Assembly (NCBI RefSeq): GCF_000426545.1
Contig: NZ_AUFO01000007.1
Coordinates: 248,001 to 312,000 of the forward strand
Length of the DNA: 64,000 nucleotides
Direction: 5' to 3'
Source: Paenibacillus massiliensis subsp. panacisoli DSM 21345
GTDB lineage: Bacteria > Bacillota > Bacilli > Paenibacillales > Paenibacillaceae
A program made the translations under genes and the position numbers. The number at the start of each line of letters is the position of its first letter. Position 1 is the stretch's first letter. The notes below the pieces were generated by a model that searched no databases, had not been told where the DNA came from, and was given only the letters and a program-made list of their open reading frames with translations. Below, in pieces: positions 18,547 to 27,568 of this stretch.

Positions 18547-21500
18547 CTATACCGAATCTCTTCCTGCGGAGCGCCGGAATTGGAACCAGCCGAAGTCAAA
18601 CTGACTACCAGGCAAAAAGAGAAAGGTGACCTTCTGCATGCCCCGAATCGGCTCCAGCTGAAACATCCGTTCTGTGTAATCATCCGATTGATGGAACTCC
18701 ACCAATTGACGATGCTCCTGATTCCCATCATGAAACCGCAGATGTAATGTATTCTTATCAATTGAAGATCGACCATAGAGAATAAGCTGGTCTGCTCCCT
18801 CCTCCTGAAAATCCATATGCAAATATTCCAAGGAAACATTATTGCCTATGCCCTCAACAAAATCCCCTGTGACTGTAAAGGTATCGCCATAGATGTGATC
18901 ACTAGCGGCTGCCGTATGGCGCGCAAAAGCCCGATTGATTGGCTCGAAGGAGAAGCCCTTGATATGGACCTTCTCCTGCAATACGAAGCAGACCGACGTA
19001 ATTCCCCGCAGCGGCTGGGACAGCACATATGTCTCCTCCTGATACACGTTCCAGCGTGATTCCTTTTGATAGATGACATCGGCCAGCATCGTGCTGCCCG
19101 CTTCACCAGGTATACCCTCCCATATTTGCAATGCATAAGGCTCACTTGACAGAGCAAAGATGGGGATCGTAATCGTATCTGCTCCGAGCGGACCGAAATC
19201 CAGCTCATGAAAGCCCACCTGTGTCTCTCCGTCGCGGCTAGTCGCAACCCCCTTCTCGTTACCATTGCTGAGATCGCCTTGGCTGTAATCATAAAGTCCT
19301 GCAGAAATGAATTCATAGGGATTCTTGAAAGCGGGTCCCAATCCTGTCCCCGTGAATTCCAGCTGTGACATAAGCCTGATGTGCTCTGTCCCATTACGAC
19401 TAGTACAACGTACGCGGAAATCCCCATCTCCGATTGCGATAACAGTCGCACTATTCTCCGCCGGGACGATGCGAGCCATGTTAGACACAATTCCGGCTTC
19501 ATTGACGACAGACCATTCCAATTCAGGATAGGTGGCATGTGGGGGATGGAGCTCGGCGCGGACGATCACTGCTCGAGTCATTGGATCAAGCTGCTGCCCT
19601 CCCTCGCTGATCAGCTCGATTTTACGAACAAGAATTTCATCCTTGCATCCCGTCACGATTGGCAGATCTTCATTTCGCTGTTGCGCGTCGATTCTACCTA
19701 GCTCGCCTGACTCGACAGCTACTACGGTGTCGAGCAGTATAGACGCAGTAGGCAAGCCTGGTGATGATACACGAAGCTGAATTGACCCAGCGTGTAGAGT
19801 TGATCCTATGATCGCCATTACCTTGCCGCTGAACAGCCGTCTGCTCCTTCCTTTGTAAGGGTCATAGTCTGTACTATCCCCATTGTCGAGTCCCAGCAGC
19901 CGACCTGCCCCTGTTACCTCTACGTGGATGCGATTGTTGGCATTTTCTACAATACGTCCGTTACCATCTTTCATGGCAATCTCAACAAAGATCAGATCGG
20001 TACCGTTAGCCAACATCGACTTGGAATCAGCATGCAAGACAATACGTTCAGGATCTCCGAAGGAGGCTCTTGTGTCTGTAGCAAGTACACGCCCGTTGTC
20101 GTCATATGCAATAGCCACCAGTTCTCCCGGTTCATATGGAACCTTCCACCAGCCGAGCAGCTCATGTCCATGAGTATGGTCAATGTAGTGGATACCCAAG
20201 CTTCTTCCGTTCAGACGCAGCTCGACCTTAGGTGCATTGGAGCAAACACGAACATCGATCATCTGACCAGGATTGAAATCCCAGTAAGGAAGCAGGTGAA
20301 CCATGGGGTTCGTCCGATAATCCGTCCATGCAGCTTGATAAATAAAGTAGGCATCCTTCTTGAAAGTAGCTGTATCCAGCTGTCCGAAATAGGAGCTCTT
20401 CGTATGGTATGGGGTAGGTTCACCAATATAGTCGAAGCCTGTCCATATGAATTGGCCCAGCGAGAAGGGAGTGTCCCGCTCAGCCAGAATGCAAGCCTCG
20501 GCTGACCTAGCTCCCCAACTTGTAGGGCTGTTGCCCAGCGAAGAGCACTGTCTGTCGTCTTCCGTAAGAATGGATTGCTCATACGGGAAATGATACACCC
20601 CTCTACTGGATACGACGGAAGCTGTCTCACTACCATAGATGATCCAGTCGGGATACTGTAGATGATGGGCAGCGTAGTATTTATCGCCATAGTTATAGCC
20701 AGCCACTTTGACAAGATCAGCACATTTGCGGGCATTCTCCCACGGCATATAGTTCGACCCAATGGTTACGCTTGCATTTTTCCGTGGATCATGCTGCTGC
20801 ACATACTCCATCAGTCTGAGTGTAATCTCCTGCCCTCGCTCATCCGCATGCGTATCATAGATTTCATTACCGATGCTCCACAGCATCAGACTCGGATGGT
20901 TACGGTCTCGTCGAATCCAGCTCCTGACATCCCGTTCTGCCCACTCCCCAAAGAATCTGGCGTAGTCATAAGGCGTCTTCGGACGCTCCCACATATCGAA
21001 GGCCTCCGACACGACGAGCAGGCCCAGTTCATCCGTCAGCTCCATAAGCTCCTTGGCTGGCATGTTATGTGCGGTCCGGATAGCATTCGCCCCCATCTCC
21101 TTCAGCAACCGCATTCTTCCTAGCAGCGCCGCCTTATTGAAGGCTGCCCCCAGCGCACCCAGATCATGATGCTCGCATACACCATTCAGCTTCATTGGCT
21201 TCCCATTGAGCAAGAGTCCCTGCTCAGGATCAAGCACGATATCACGAAAGCCGATAGACTGGCTAATCGTCTCCAGCAGCTCTAGGTCAGAGGTCACTCC
21301 CTGCGTCATAACCTCGGCCTGACCAGCATGTAACTGCCCGTTAATCGCCTGAGAAGGCAACCTGTGAATTGTAGTGACAAGCTGATACAAATGCGGTGTA
21401 TCCGGGCTCCACAGTAATGGGCATTGTACCTGCATGGTTAGCTGACTGGTAATGACTGGACTGGTCTGTGCATCTATCAGCTCGCCTTGCGCGATAGGAT

Positions 21501-22080
21501 TTTGTATAGCTGCAACCGCCTGCCCGGCCTGCCATAGCGTATGCGTCAGTTGAACGGCATGACTAAGCCTGAGCTCTGTCTCTATATTCAGTTGCCAGAA
21601 CGGGTCCTCCTGCTTGGTAGACACATAGATGCCATCCGTTACAATGTGGCTTGGCCCTCTGGTCTTCAGCCAGACGTTGCGATAGATGCCTGCACCCGAA
21701 TACCAGCGGCTACTAGGCGCCTGATGTACGACTTTGACTACAAGCTCGTTGTCCCCTTGGACGAGTGCATCCGAGATCACATGCTCAAATGCCGAATAGC
21801 CATATTTCCACTCTCCTACAACCTTGCCGTTGACGTATACATATGAGTCCATATAGACCCCATCGAAGCACAGAACGAGCTCTTGCCCATCCCAGTCCGG
21901 GCTCCATGATATTACCTTGCGATACCAGCCAATGCTGTCCTCATAGAGCTCTTGGGTATTGTAGATGAGCCAATCATGGGGAATGTCTACCTGTTCGAAA
22001 TTCAATGCATTCCAATCGGTTGTACCCAGACTGCTCTTGGCGAATGTCCAGCCTTCGTTGAAGCGTACCTTGCTGTTCAC
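18547..22080 (-). CDS. GH2 glycoside hydrolase with C-terminal accessory domains, cytoplasmic
   Basis: The 1177-residue enzyme has the GH2 sugar-binding domain (about 1-150), an Ig-like domain (about 180-285) and the catalytic barrel (about 290-600). Acid/base E406 lies in SIGNEIYD and nucleophile E485 in IYGSETAS. A DUF4982-type domain (about 610-680) and an Ig/Big-like domain (about 690-790) follow. Two beta-sandwich CBM6-like modules (about 900-1040 and 1045-1170) are indicated by LQEKVHIKGFSFE and related strands. The sequence fits a beta-galactosidase-like GH2, but beta-glucuronidase or other specificity cannot be excluded. It has no signal peptide. The start is a GTG with a weak ribosome site. 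A palindrome lies just upstream. Confidence 0.88.
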   Translation of the reverse strand: MNSKVRFNEGWTFAKSSLGTTDWNALNFEQVDIPHDWLIYNTQELYEDSIGWYRKVISWSPDWDGQELVLCFDGVYMDSYVYVNGKVVGEWKYGYSAFEHVISDALVQGDNELVVKVVHQAPSSRWYSGAGIYRNVWLKTRGPSHIVTDGIYVSTKQEDPFWQLNIETELRLSHAVQLTHTLWQAGQAVAAIQNPIAQGELIDAQTSPVITSQLTMQVQCPLLWSPDTPHLYQLVTTIHRLPSQAINGQLHAGQAEVMTQGVTSDLELLETISQSIGFRDIVLDPEQGLLLNGKPMKLNGVCEHHDLGALGAAFNKAALLGRMRLLKEMGANAIRTAHNMPAKELMELTDELGLLVVSEAFDMWERPKTPYDYARFFGEWAERDVRSWIRRDRNHPSLMLWSIGNEIYDTHADERGQEITLRLMEYVQQHDPRKNASVTIGSNYMPWENARKCADLVKVAGYNYGDKYYAAHHLQYPDWIIYGSETASVVSSRGVYHFPYEQSILTEDDRQCSSLGNSPTSWGARSAEACILAERDTPFSLGQFIWTGFDYIGEPTPYHTKSSYFGQLDTATFKKDAYFIYQAAWTDYRTNPMVHLLPYWDFNPGQMIDVRVCSNAPKVELRLNGRSLGIHYIDHTHGHELLGWWKVPYEPGELVAIAYDDNGRVLATDTRASFGDPERIVLHADSKSMLANGTDLIFVEIAMKDGNGRIVENANNRIHVEVTGAGRLLGLDNGDSTDYDPYKGRSRRLFSGKVMAIIGSTLHAGSIQLRVSSPGLPTASILLDTVVAVESGELGRIDAQQRNEDLPIVTGCKDEILVRKIELISEGGQQLDPMTRAVIVRAELHPPHATYPELEWSVVNEAGIVSNMARIVPAENSATVIAIGDGDFRVRCTSRNGTEHIRLMSQLEFTGTGLGPAFKNPYEFISAGLYDYSQGDLSNGNEKGVATSRDGETQVGFHELDFGPLGADTITIPIFALSSEPYALQIWEGIPGEAGSTMLADVIYQKESRWNVYQEETYVLSQPLRGITSVCFVLQEKVHIKGFSFEPINRAFARHTAAASDHIYGDTFTVTGDFVEGIGNNVSLEYLHMDFQEEGADQLILYGRSSIDKNTLHLRFHDGNQEHRQLVEFHQSDDYTERMFQLEPIRGMQKVTFLFLPGSQFDFGWFQFRRSAGRDSV

Positions 22081-22101
22081 AGTGCATACTCACATCCTAG
22101 G

Positions 22102-22119
22102 TTTAGTATTCAGACTAAA
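22102..22119. promoter_or_regulatory. Palindromic candidate operator before the GH2 gene
   Basis: TTTAGT and ACTAAA are perfect 6-base arms around a 6-base centre, 22 bases before the GH2 start codon. Position and symmetry suggest a repressor site. The remaining 300 bases to 22420 are AT-rich and contain the divergent promoters; a TATACT at about 22373 may serve the plus-strand gene. Confidence 0.35.
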
Positions 22120-22420
22120 ATAGAGAACGATGACTATTCTCAAGCAAAGAGTTTTGATTCTTCTACTATATCACGCCATTTGGTAAAAGATGTATTTATT
22201 TGGCAGGTTCTATATTTCTCAAAGAATTTTCTTTATGCACCGTCTGTAAAAAACATCTCGGATCATATCATCTCCTGCATTTGTGATTACACATTCGTCT
22301 ACTTGGAATAATTTTCATGTATTGATTTACACAAATCTCGACTTACGTTTACTTTGCAATTACGAACTTTTTCTATACTAAAGCAGATATACCGCCATGA
22401 GCTAGAATAAGGACCTGATC

Positions 22421-24013
22421 ATGAAAGGGGAATCTGTTACGTTGAACAAGAAAAAAACCTGGCTCGCCGTGCTCTCCACGGCGGCAATTCTAGCTGGTGG
22501 AGTAGCAAGTAATCCTCTATCCACGCATGCAGCAGATGCCGCAGAGGCTGTGCAGCTACGTACAGTTATCCAGAATATGCAAGGGAAAGTACAATGGAAT
22601 CCTCGCACCAAGCAGGTGGATATCCAAGCTGAGGGACTGAATGCCAGCCTTCAAGTGGGATCAGGCAAAGCCACGATTAACGGCAGCTCTGTGAGCCTTG
22701 ACAGCAGCACTTATTTGTCTAATGGCAAGACCTATATTTCCGGCAATACGTTCTCTCTCATGCAAGACGCTGTGTTGAAAGCGCAGAACAAAACCGGATT
22801 CGAGCTGGCAGCTTCCTTCCAGATGCCAGGGAATAAAGCGGAGATTGCTGCCTCCACACCCGATGGCAACCGCCTGCTCGTAACCGAAGCGGATATGGGA
22901 AGCATCAGTGTGCTGGACATCGCAGATCTGAAGCAGGTTCGTGTCTTGAAGACCATCAGCTTCCACGAGTTGTCTCCTGCTGCAGAGGTAACCAGTGTCA
23001 CCGTCTCCAAGGACGGGCAGTATGGACTTGCTGTGCTTCGTACTGGAGACACGGATCTTAACGCTAACAAAGGCTTGCTCGCTGTCGTAGATCTGTCTAC
23101 GTATACTACAGTCAAAACCTATGAGCTCGGGATTGGCCCCGATTCCATCGCACTCTCACCGGATGGACAGCACGCTGTAATTGCGATCGAGGATGAAGAG
23201 CTCAATAAGGAAGCAGATGAGATCGACTACGCAAATGCTAAGAGACCTGGCAGCATTATGATCGTGAGCTTCCCAGGCGGCGATGTCCTGCATGGTGAAG
23301 TTACGGATATCCCTGTCTCGCTTGCTGAAGTACCTGGAGCCATTTATCCGCATGATCCCCAGCCGGAGTATGTAGCGATTAGCCCAGACAGCACAACGGC
23401 TGCTGTGACTCTCCAGGAGAATAATGTAATTGCCCTGGTTGATTTACGTACCAAGCAGCTCAGCCATGTCTTTTCTTTGGGGACGACCTCGCATTCAGCA
23501 GATCTAGAGGATGATGGCGTCGTACACTTCACTGATGCGCTGACTGCACGTTATGAACCGGATGGCATTGCCTTTACGGCAGATGGCCAGTATGTACTGA
23601 CCGCGAATGAAGGCGATCTCGGGAAGAATGAATTTAAGGATGGAGTCAAGGCGGGCGGACGCAACATTGCAGTCTGGAATTTGCAAGGCCAACGTATATA
23701 CGACAGCCAGAACCTCATTGATGAGGCCACCGCCAAAGTAGGACTGTATCCGGACGATCGCAGTCCGAACAAGGGCAGTGAGGTTGAGAATGTAACCATT
23801 GCTGACGTAGACGGCGTGACGATAGCTGCAGTAGCCTCAGAACGAGCAGATGCCATTTTGTTCTTCAATCTGAACAATCCAGCCGAGCCGAGCTATATGG
23901 GTCTCATCCCTACTGCAGGTGAATCACCGGAAGGCATCCACAGGATACAAGGGCGAAGCATGTTCGTTAGTGCAGATGAAAGCACCGGAACCTTGAGCTT
24001 CTTTGCCAAATAG
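22421..24013 (+). CDS. Secreted beta-propeller protein with copper-amine-oxidase-like N-terminal domain
   Basis: The 530-residue product has a Sec signal peptide (about 1-38, ending in THAADA). Residues about 45-115 resemble the copper amine oxidase N-terminal domain common in Paenibacillus exported proteins (KVQWNPRTKQVDI, GKTYISG). Residues 125-530 form a WD/YVTN-like beta-propeller of the choice-of-anchor I kind, with repeats such as PDSIALSPDGQHAVIAIEDE, PEYVAISPDSTTAAVT and PDGIAFTADGQYVLTANEGD. No lipobox, SLH or sortase motif is visible, so it is presumably free or held by the N-terminal domain. The ATG at 22421 follows AAGGA; a TTG a few codons later follows AAAGGGG. Function unknown; a phytase-like or esterase-like role is only a guess. 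Confidence 0.82.
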   Translation: MKGESVTLNKKKTWLAVLSTAAILAGGVASNPLSTHAADAAEAVQLRTVIQNMQGKVQWNPRTKQVDIQAEGLNASLQVGSGKATINGSSVSLDSSTYLSNGKTYISGNTFSLMQDAVLKAQNKTGFELAASFQMPGNKAEIAASTPDGNRLLVTEADMGSISVLDIADLKQVRVLKTISFHELSPAAEVTSVTVSKDGQYGLAVLRTGDTDLNANKGLLAVVDLSTYTTVKTYELGIGPDSIALSPDGQHAVIAIEDEELNKEADEIDYANAKRPGSIMIVSFPGGDVLHGEVTDIPVSLAEVPGAIYPHDPQPEYVAISPDSTTAAVTLQENNVIALVDLRTKQLSHVFSLGTTSHSADLEDDGVVHFTDALTARYEPDGIAFTADGQYVLTANEGDLGKNEFKDGVKAGGRNIAVWNLQGQRIYDSQNLIDEATAKVGLYPDDRSPNKGSEVENVTIADVDGVTIAAVASERADAILFFNLNNPAEPSYMGLIPTAGESPEGIHRIQGRSMFVSADESTGTLSFFAK

Positions 24014-24066
24014 GCTTATAGGATAACATAGTTGAAGTCATATCTATAGTAAGTATCACTATTAAA

Positions 24067-24126
24067 AAATACACCCTTTGGAGTAAGCTGAGCCACTTTG
24101 CCCGCTTGATTCCAAAGGGTGTATTT
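24067..24126. terminator. Bidirectional terminator between the propeller gene and yajQ
   Basis: A perfect 16-base-pair stem runs from AAATACACCCTTTGGA to TCCAAAGGGTGTATTT with a 28-base loop. A and T tracts on both sides serve the two convergent genes. Confidence 0.85.
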
Positions 24127-24130
24127 ATCA

Positions 24131-24625
24131 TCATTTGAAATTCGTAAATTGCAGATCCAACGACAGATGCTCAGCCCCGCGTAATAGCTGCATGACCGAT
24201 TGAAGATCATCTCTGCTTTTGCCTGTCACACGAATCTGATCGCCCTGAATCTGGCTCTTAACCTTGAGCTTCGAATCACGAATAAGAATATTGATCTTCT
24301 TGGCATTCTCCTGGTCAACACCTTGCTTGAAGCTTAGCTTCTGGCGAACCGTCCCCATAGAAGCAGGCTCAATCTTTCCATAGTCGATGTTCTTCACTGC
24401 CAGTCCGCGCTTGATCATCTTTGATTTCAGAATATCCAGCACAGCGTTCAGCTTATAATCATCATCCGAAGTGATAACCAATGCATCCTTCTCCAGGCTA
24501 AGATCGCTCTTGCTGCCTTTAAAATCAAAGCGAGTCTCAATCTCACGTTCCGTCTGATGAACAGCGTTCGTCAGTTCCTGCATCTCCATTTTACTAACGA
24601 TATCAAAAGAGTGTTCAGAAGCCAT
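24131..24625 (-). CDS. yajQ: YajQ family nucleotide-binding protein
   Basis: The 164-residue protein is a full-length YajQ homologue: MASEHSFDIVSKM at the start, ETRFDFKGSKSD and SLDLQFTNFK at the end. The family has two ferredoxin-like folds and binds cyclic di-GMP in some bacteria; it has also been described as an RNA/nucleotide binder. The open frame starts at 24652, but AAAGGA is 8 bases before the ATG at 24625, which also matches family N-termini. It is at the border between the conserved ymf block and the sugar-utilisation region. Confidence 0.95.
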   Translation of the reverse strand: MASEHSFDIVSKMEMQELTNAVHQTEREIETRFDFKGSKSDLSLEKDALVITSDDDYKLNAVLDILKSKMIKRGLAVKNIDYGKIEPASMGTVRQKLSFKQGVDQENAKKINILIRDSKLKVKSQIQGDQIRVTGKSRDDLQSVMQLLRGAEHLSLDLQFTNFK

Positions 24626-24720
24626 ATGTATCATCCTTTCCAACCATTTCAATTGTATTATATGTAAAAAAGGAAGCCCTGTCTAATCCCGCAATCACCT
24701 GCACCTAACCAACCACACGA

Positions 24721-24755
24721 AAAAGGTATTCTGGCAATGAACCAGAATACCTTTT
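24721..24755 (-). terminator. Terminator after the small membrane protein gene
   Basis: AAAAGGTATTCTGG and CCAGAATACCTTTT form a perfect 14-base-pair stem with a 7-base loop; on the minus strand T5 follows. It could act in both directions. Confidence 0.88.
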
Positions 24756-24790
24756 GCTATGCACTTATCCAACTCGTACATACGCTTGCC

Positions 24791-24955
24791 TTAGGAACGG
24801 CTTTCGATGGGACGTCTGAACATATCCAATATCCCGAGCACGATATGTGCCAGACCAAAGCCCAAAATGCCATATCCCCAAGCATTTGGTGTCAGATAAT
24901 AACCTAATAGGCTGACTATAATACCCAGTCCTGTTACGATCCAGCTAACGGTCAA
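24791..24955 (-). CDS. Small membrane protein, 54 residues, unknown function
   Basis: A short frame starts at TTG 24955, seven bases after a strong GGAGGTG, and ends in TAA. The product MTVSWIVTGLGIIVSLLG... has two hydrophobic segments (about 4-21 and 27-44) joined by YLTPNAWGYG and ends in the basic tail DMFRRPIESRS. A perfect terminator follows 35 bases downstream. The clean ribosome site, amphipathic ends and terminator support a real gene. I do not recognise a named family. Confidence 0.72.
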   Translation of the reverse strand: MTVSWIVTGLGIIVSLLGYYLTPNAWGYGILGFGLAHIVLGILDMFRRPIESRS

Positions 24956-25108
24956 GCTGATGCACCTCCTTCAGTCGGAGTCTAATGACTACCTGTCTGT
25001 AGACAGTCATAGTATCTCCAGAAGGCACTGGCTATATGCGTGAACTACTACTCATCCTTGATCCTTCAACTAGCTCACATTCGGCTATGATCCTAAAGCT
25101 TATTTCCC

Positions 25109-26116
25109 TTAATTGTTGGAATCGGAAGCATCCGCTTCAGAATCAGCGCTTGCGTCTGTCGTGGAATTGGAGCTCGGGTTGGCGGCTGAATCATCCATTA
25201 CTAGACGAATGCGCGTTGTCGCTTTTCCATCCGTAATCGGCTGTCCAGCAACCGTGATTGCTGTGGCCGCGGAGTAGCCTGACTTAATATACATACCCTC
25301 AGCACTCAGATCCCAAGAGAAGGAATCACCGCTTGCCGTATTGCCGTATTCCAGCTTCTCGCCCCGCGAATTCTCTCCCTTGTATACCTCGAGCCAGCTA
25401 TGGCCAGTTGCATTAATTTCAACCTTCACCGGAGTACCCTCTGCACCAGATACCTTAAAGATCGTCGTACTCCCAGCCTTACCATCCTCAGTTACAGTAA
25501 CTCCTGTTGGAGTTGAGGTTTCTGGCTCATCGTCATTGGGTGTAGTGGACCCATCCTCCGCACCCGTACCGCCTCCAGGCTCATTCGTCTCCCCAGGCGT
25601 CGTTCCTTGCCCCGGCTCAGTGCTGCCACCATTTTGCCCAGGTGTAGAGGTAGATGGAGTCTGCTCTGTAGGAGGAGGATTTTGTTCTGTTGCAGGTGCG
25701 GCTGGCGGCTCATCCGCATTGTTCTTGTTAAGAGAGTTAACATACCCATAGATCAGCACCACGATCAGAATCGGGAAAAGCCATAACAATATGGAAGACA
25801 GACGTTTGATGCTTCTTTCACTTCCATTTGAACGATTGGAGCGCTTCTGCATCACTGGCTCCATCACAGTTTCCGGCTCGCTGGCAGGGACATCCTTCTT
25901 ATGACCTTCCATCAGCTCATCAGGGTTCAGACCTACCGTCTCCGCATAGGTCTTAATGAAAGCCCGCACATAAAAGGTCCCTGGCAATACCTTATAATCT
26001 CCAGCCTCGATCGCTTCGAGATACCTTTTACGAATTTTGGTCATTTCCTGGACATCATCCAGGCTCAACCCTTTTTGCAGCCGGGCCTCTCTAAGTTGTT
26101 GACCCAGTTCAGACAT
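25109..26116 (-). CDS. ymfM: RodZ-like helix-turn-helix membrane protein (YmfM type)
   Basis: The 335-residue protein begins with an XRE-type HTH_25 domain (about 1-68: LGQQLREARLQKGLSLDDV). A basic linker, a single membrane helix (about 108-126) and a low-complexity Pro/Thr/Gly/Glu linker (about 135-215) follow, then a DUF4115-like beta domain (about 215-315) and an acidic Ser/Asp tail. RodZ/YmfM proteins tie the MreB cytoskeleton to the cell envelope. GAGGAG precedes the ATG at 26116. It sits after ymfK, as in B. subtilis. Confidence 0.92.
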   Translation of the reverse strand: MSELGQQLREARLQKGLSLDDVQEMTKIRKRYLEAIEAGDYKVLPGTFYVRAFIKTYAETVGLNPDELMEGHKKDVPASEPETVMEPVMQKRSNRSNGSERSIKRLSSILLWLFPILIVVLIYGYVNSLNKNNADEPPAAPATEQNPPPTEQTPSTSTPGQNGGSTEPGQGTTPGETNEPGGGTGAEDGSTTPNDDEPETSTPTGVTVTEDGKAGSTTIFKVSGAEGTPVKVEINATGHSWLEVYKGENSRGEKLEYGNTASGDSFSWDLSAEGMYIKSGYSAATAITVAGQPITDGKATTRIRLVMDDSAANPSSNSTTDASADSEADASDSNN

Positions 26117-26145
26117 GCCATCATCTCCTCGTTCATTACGCAATA

Positions 26146-26916
26146 TTATAGATCATCCGTATAACTTGTAGTAAATGTATCGTAAATGATTTCCTCATTC
26201 GGATTGTTCCGCAACTCAATAATAATATCAAAATCATCGAAGCTGTAGCCGGATTCACGCACAAAAATGTCCGGATGCTCAATAACCTTCGTACTGCGCA
26301 TACTCATAATCTCCTGCAGGAGATTGTAATGCTTCTCATTGGAACGGATTGTGCTTACAATGCCATCAATGATAAACACATTGTTGGGATTCATCTCTTC
26401 CTCAGAAAGCTGGCTTCTTACGGTCTGACGAAGCAAGGTAGAGGATACGAAAGTCCATCGCTTCATGGCACAGACGCTGCTTGCAATAATGGATTCGGTC
26501 TTGCCTACTCTAGGCATGCCACGTAGCCCGATAACCTGATTGCCATCCCTTTTAAATACTTCACCCAAAAAGTCGACCAATAACCCAAGCTCATCGCGAG
26601 TAAAACGAAAAGTCTTGCGATCATCCGAATCACGATCAATGTATCGACCATGGCGTACAGCGAGAATATCCACCAGCTTCGGTGGGCGAAAGGCTGTAAT
26701 CGTAATATTGTTAGCCTTTTGCAGCATTTCTCCCAGAATTCGGATCTTCTCATCATCATCGGATTCCAGCAACATACCTCTACGCTGACCTTCCACCCCA
26801 TTGATGGTGATAATGTTCACCTCGAGCATCCCTAGCATGGAAGCAATATCCCCGAGCAGCCCCGGGCGATTTTTATGTATTTTATATTCCATGTACCATT
26901 GCTTGGTTTCCGTCAC
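26146..26916 (-). CDS. ymfK: YmfK family protein (DUF3388)
   Basis: The 256-residue protein starts at GTG after GAGGTG. An ACT-like domain occupies about residues 8-80 (YKIHKNRPGLLGDIASMLGM). The C-terminal DUF3388 part includes GLRGMPRVGKTESI, a P-loop-like stretch, and a long NNVFIIDGIVST segment. The biochemical function is unknown. Order and spacing within the ymf cluster are as in Bacillus. Confidence 0.93.
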   Translation of the reverse strand: MTETKQWYMEYKIHKNRPGLLGDIASMLGMLEVNIITINGVEGQRRGMLLESDDDEKIRILGEMLQKANNITITAFRPPKLVDILAVRHGRYIDRDSDDRKTFRFTRDELGLLVDFLGEVFKRDGNQVIGLRGMPRVGKTESIIASSVCAMKRWTFVSSTLLRQTVRSQLSEEEMNPNNVFIIDGIVSTIRSNEKHYNLLQEIMSMRSTKVIEHPDIFVRESGYSFDDFDIIIELRNNPNEEIIYDTFTTSYTDDL

Positions 26917-27150
26917 ATTGACACCTCATTCAAACCTATATTCTAACACATATCGACATCAAATATCGAATTTCGTCATAGAAAACCTATTCCTTAGTCT
27001 CCACGGACAAAAGAGTCAAGTTTATGATATATAAAAAAGATTCAAAAAACAAGAACAGTCGTGTAACTATTAAAGACAGCCTCCTGCTGATGCCGTCTGT
27101 TGCAAGCCTGCTAGACGCTTACATGCCCACAGCATGTACATTTAGGCAGA

Positions 27151-27173
27151 AAAGCCCCCTTACAGGGAGCTTT
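27151..27173 (-). terminator. Possible terminator after ymfJ
   Basis: On the minus strand AAAGCTCCC pairs with GGGGGCTTT across a 5-base loop, with one more T. The T-run is short, so termination may be partial. Confidence 0.55.
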
Positions 27174-27197
27174 ATCTGCAATTACTGCTACTTCGGC

Positions 27198-27452
27198 TTA
27201 AGCGTTCAGCTTGGCAAGCTTCACCATGCATCTGGCAATGGTGTGACGCTCATCCTCGTCCGCAACCTCCCACAGCTCCTTCAAGGCACGGTTGGAATAG
27301 TTGGACGGGTCTACCTTTTCATCCAGGAACTCACCGATTTCAAAAGCAAGCTCGGCAATCGTGTCCTGACTGATCCCCATTTTCTCGGCCTGTTCTACAC
27401 GTTGGCCAAGGAACTTCTTCCAGCTATCAAAATTTTTGAGTACTGACGACAT
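27198..27452 (-). CDS. ymfJ: YmfJ family protein (DUF3243)
   Basis: The 84-residue protein begins MSSVLKNFDSWKKFLGQRV and contains VDPSNYSNRALKELWEVAD, characteristic of the DUF3243 family. It is probably a small helical cytoplasmic protein. AAGGAGG lies before the ATG at 27452; the frame extends upstream without a better start. It stands between ymfI and ymfK as in B. subtilis. Confidence 0.93.
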   Translation of the reverse strand: MSSVLKNFDSWKKFLGQRVEQAEKMGISQDTIAELAFEIGEFLDEKVDPSNYSNRALKELWEVADEDERHTIARCMVKLAKLNA

Positions 27453-27568
27453 CTCGGATTCCTCCTTACAGGCAGTTATAATTGGGATGGACAATTGTAA
27501 TATGCGCTGTCAGCCCGTTCTCTATACTGCCTGAAGCTCAAAAATCCGCGACTTGTGATGAAATCATG

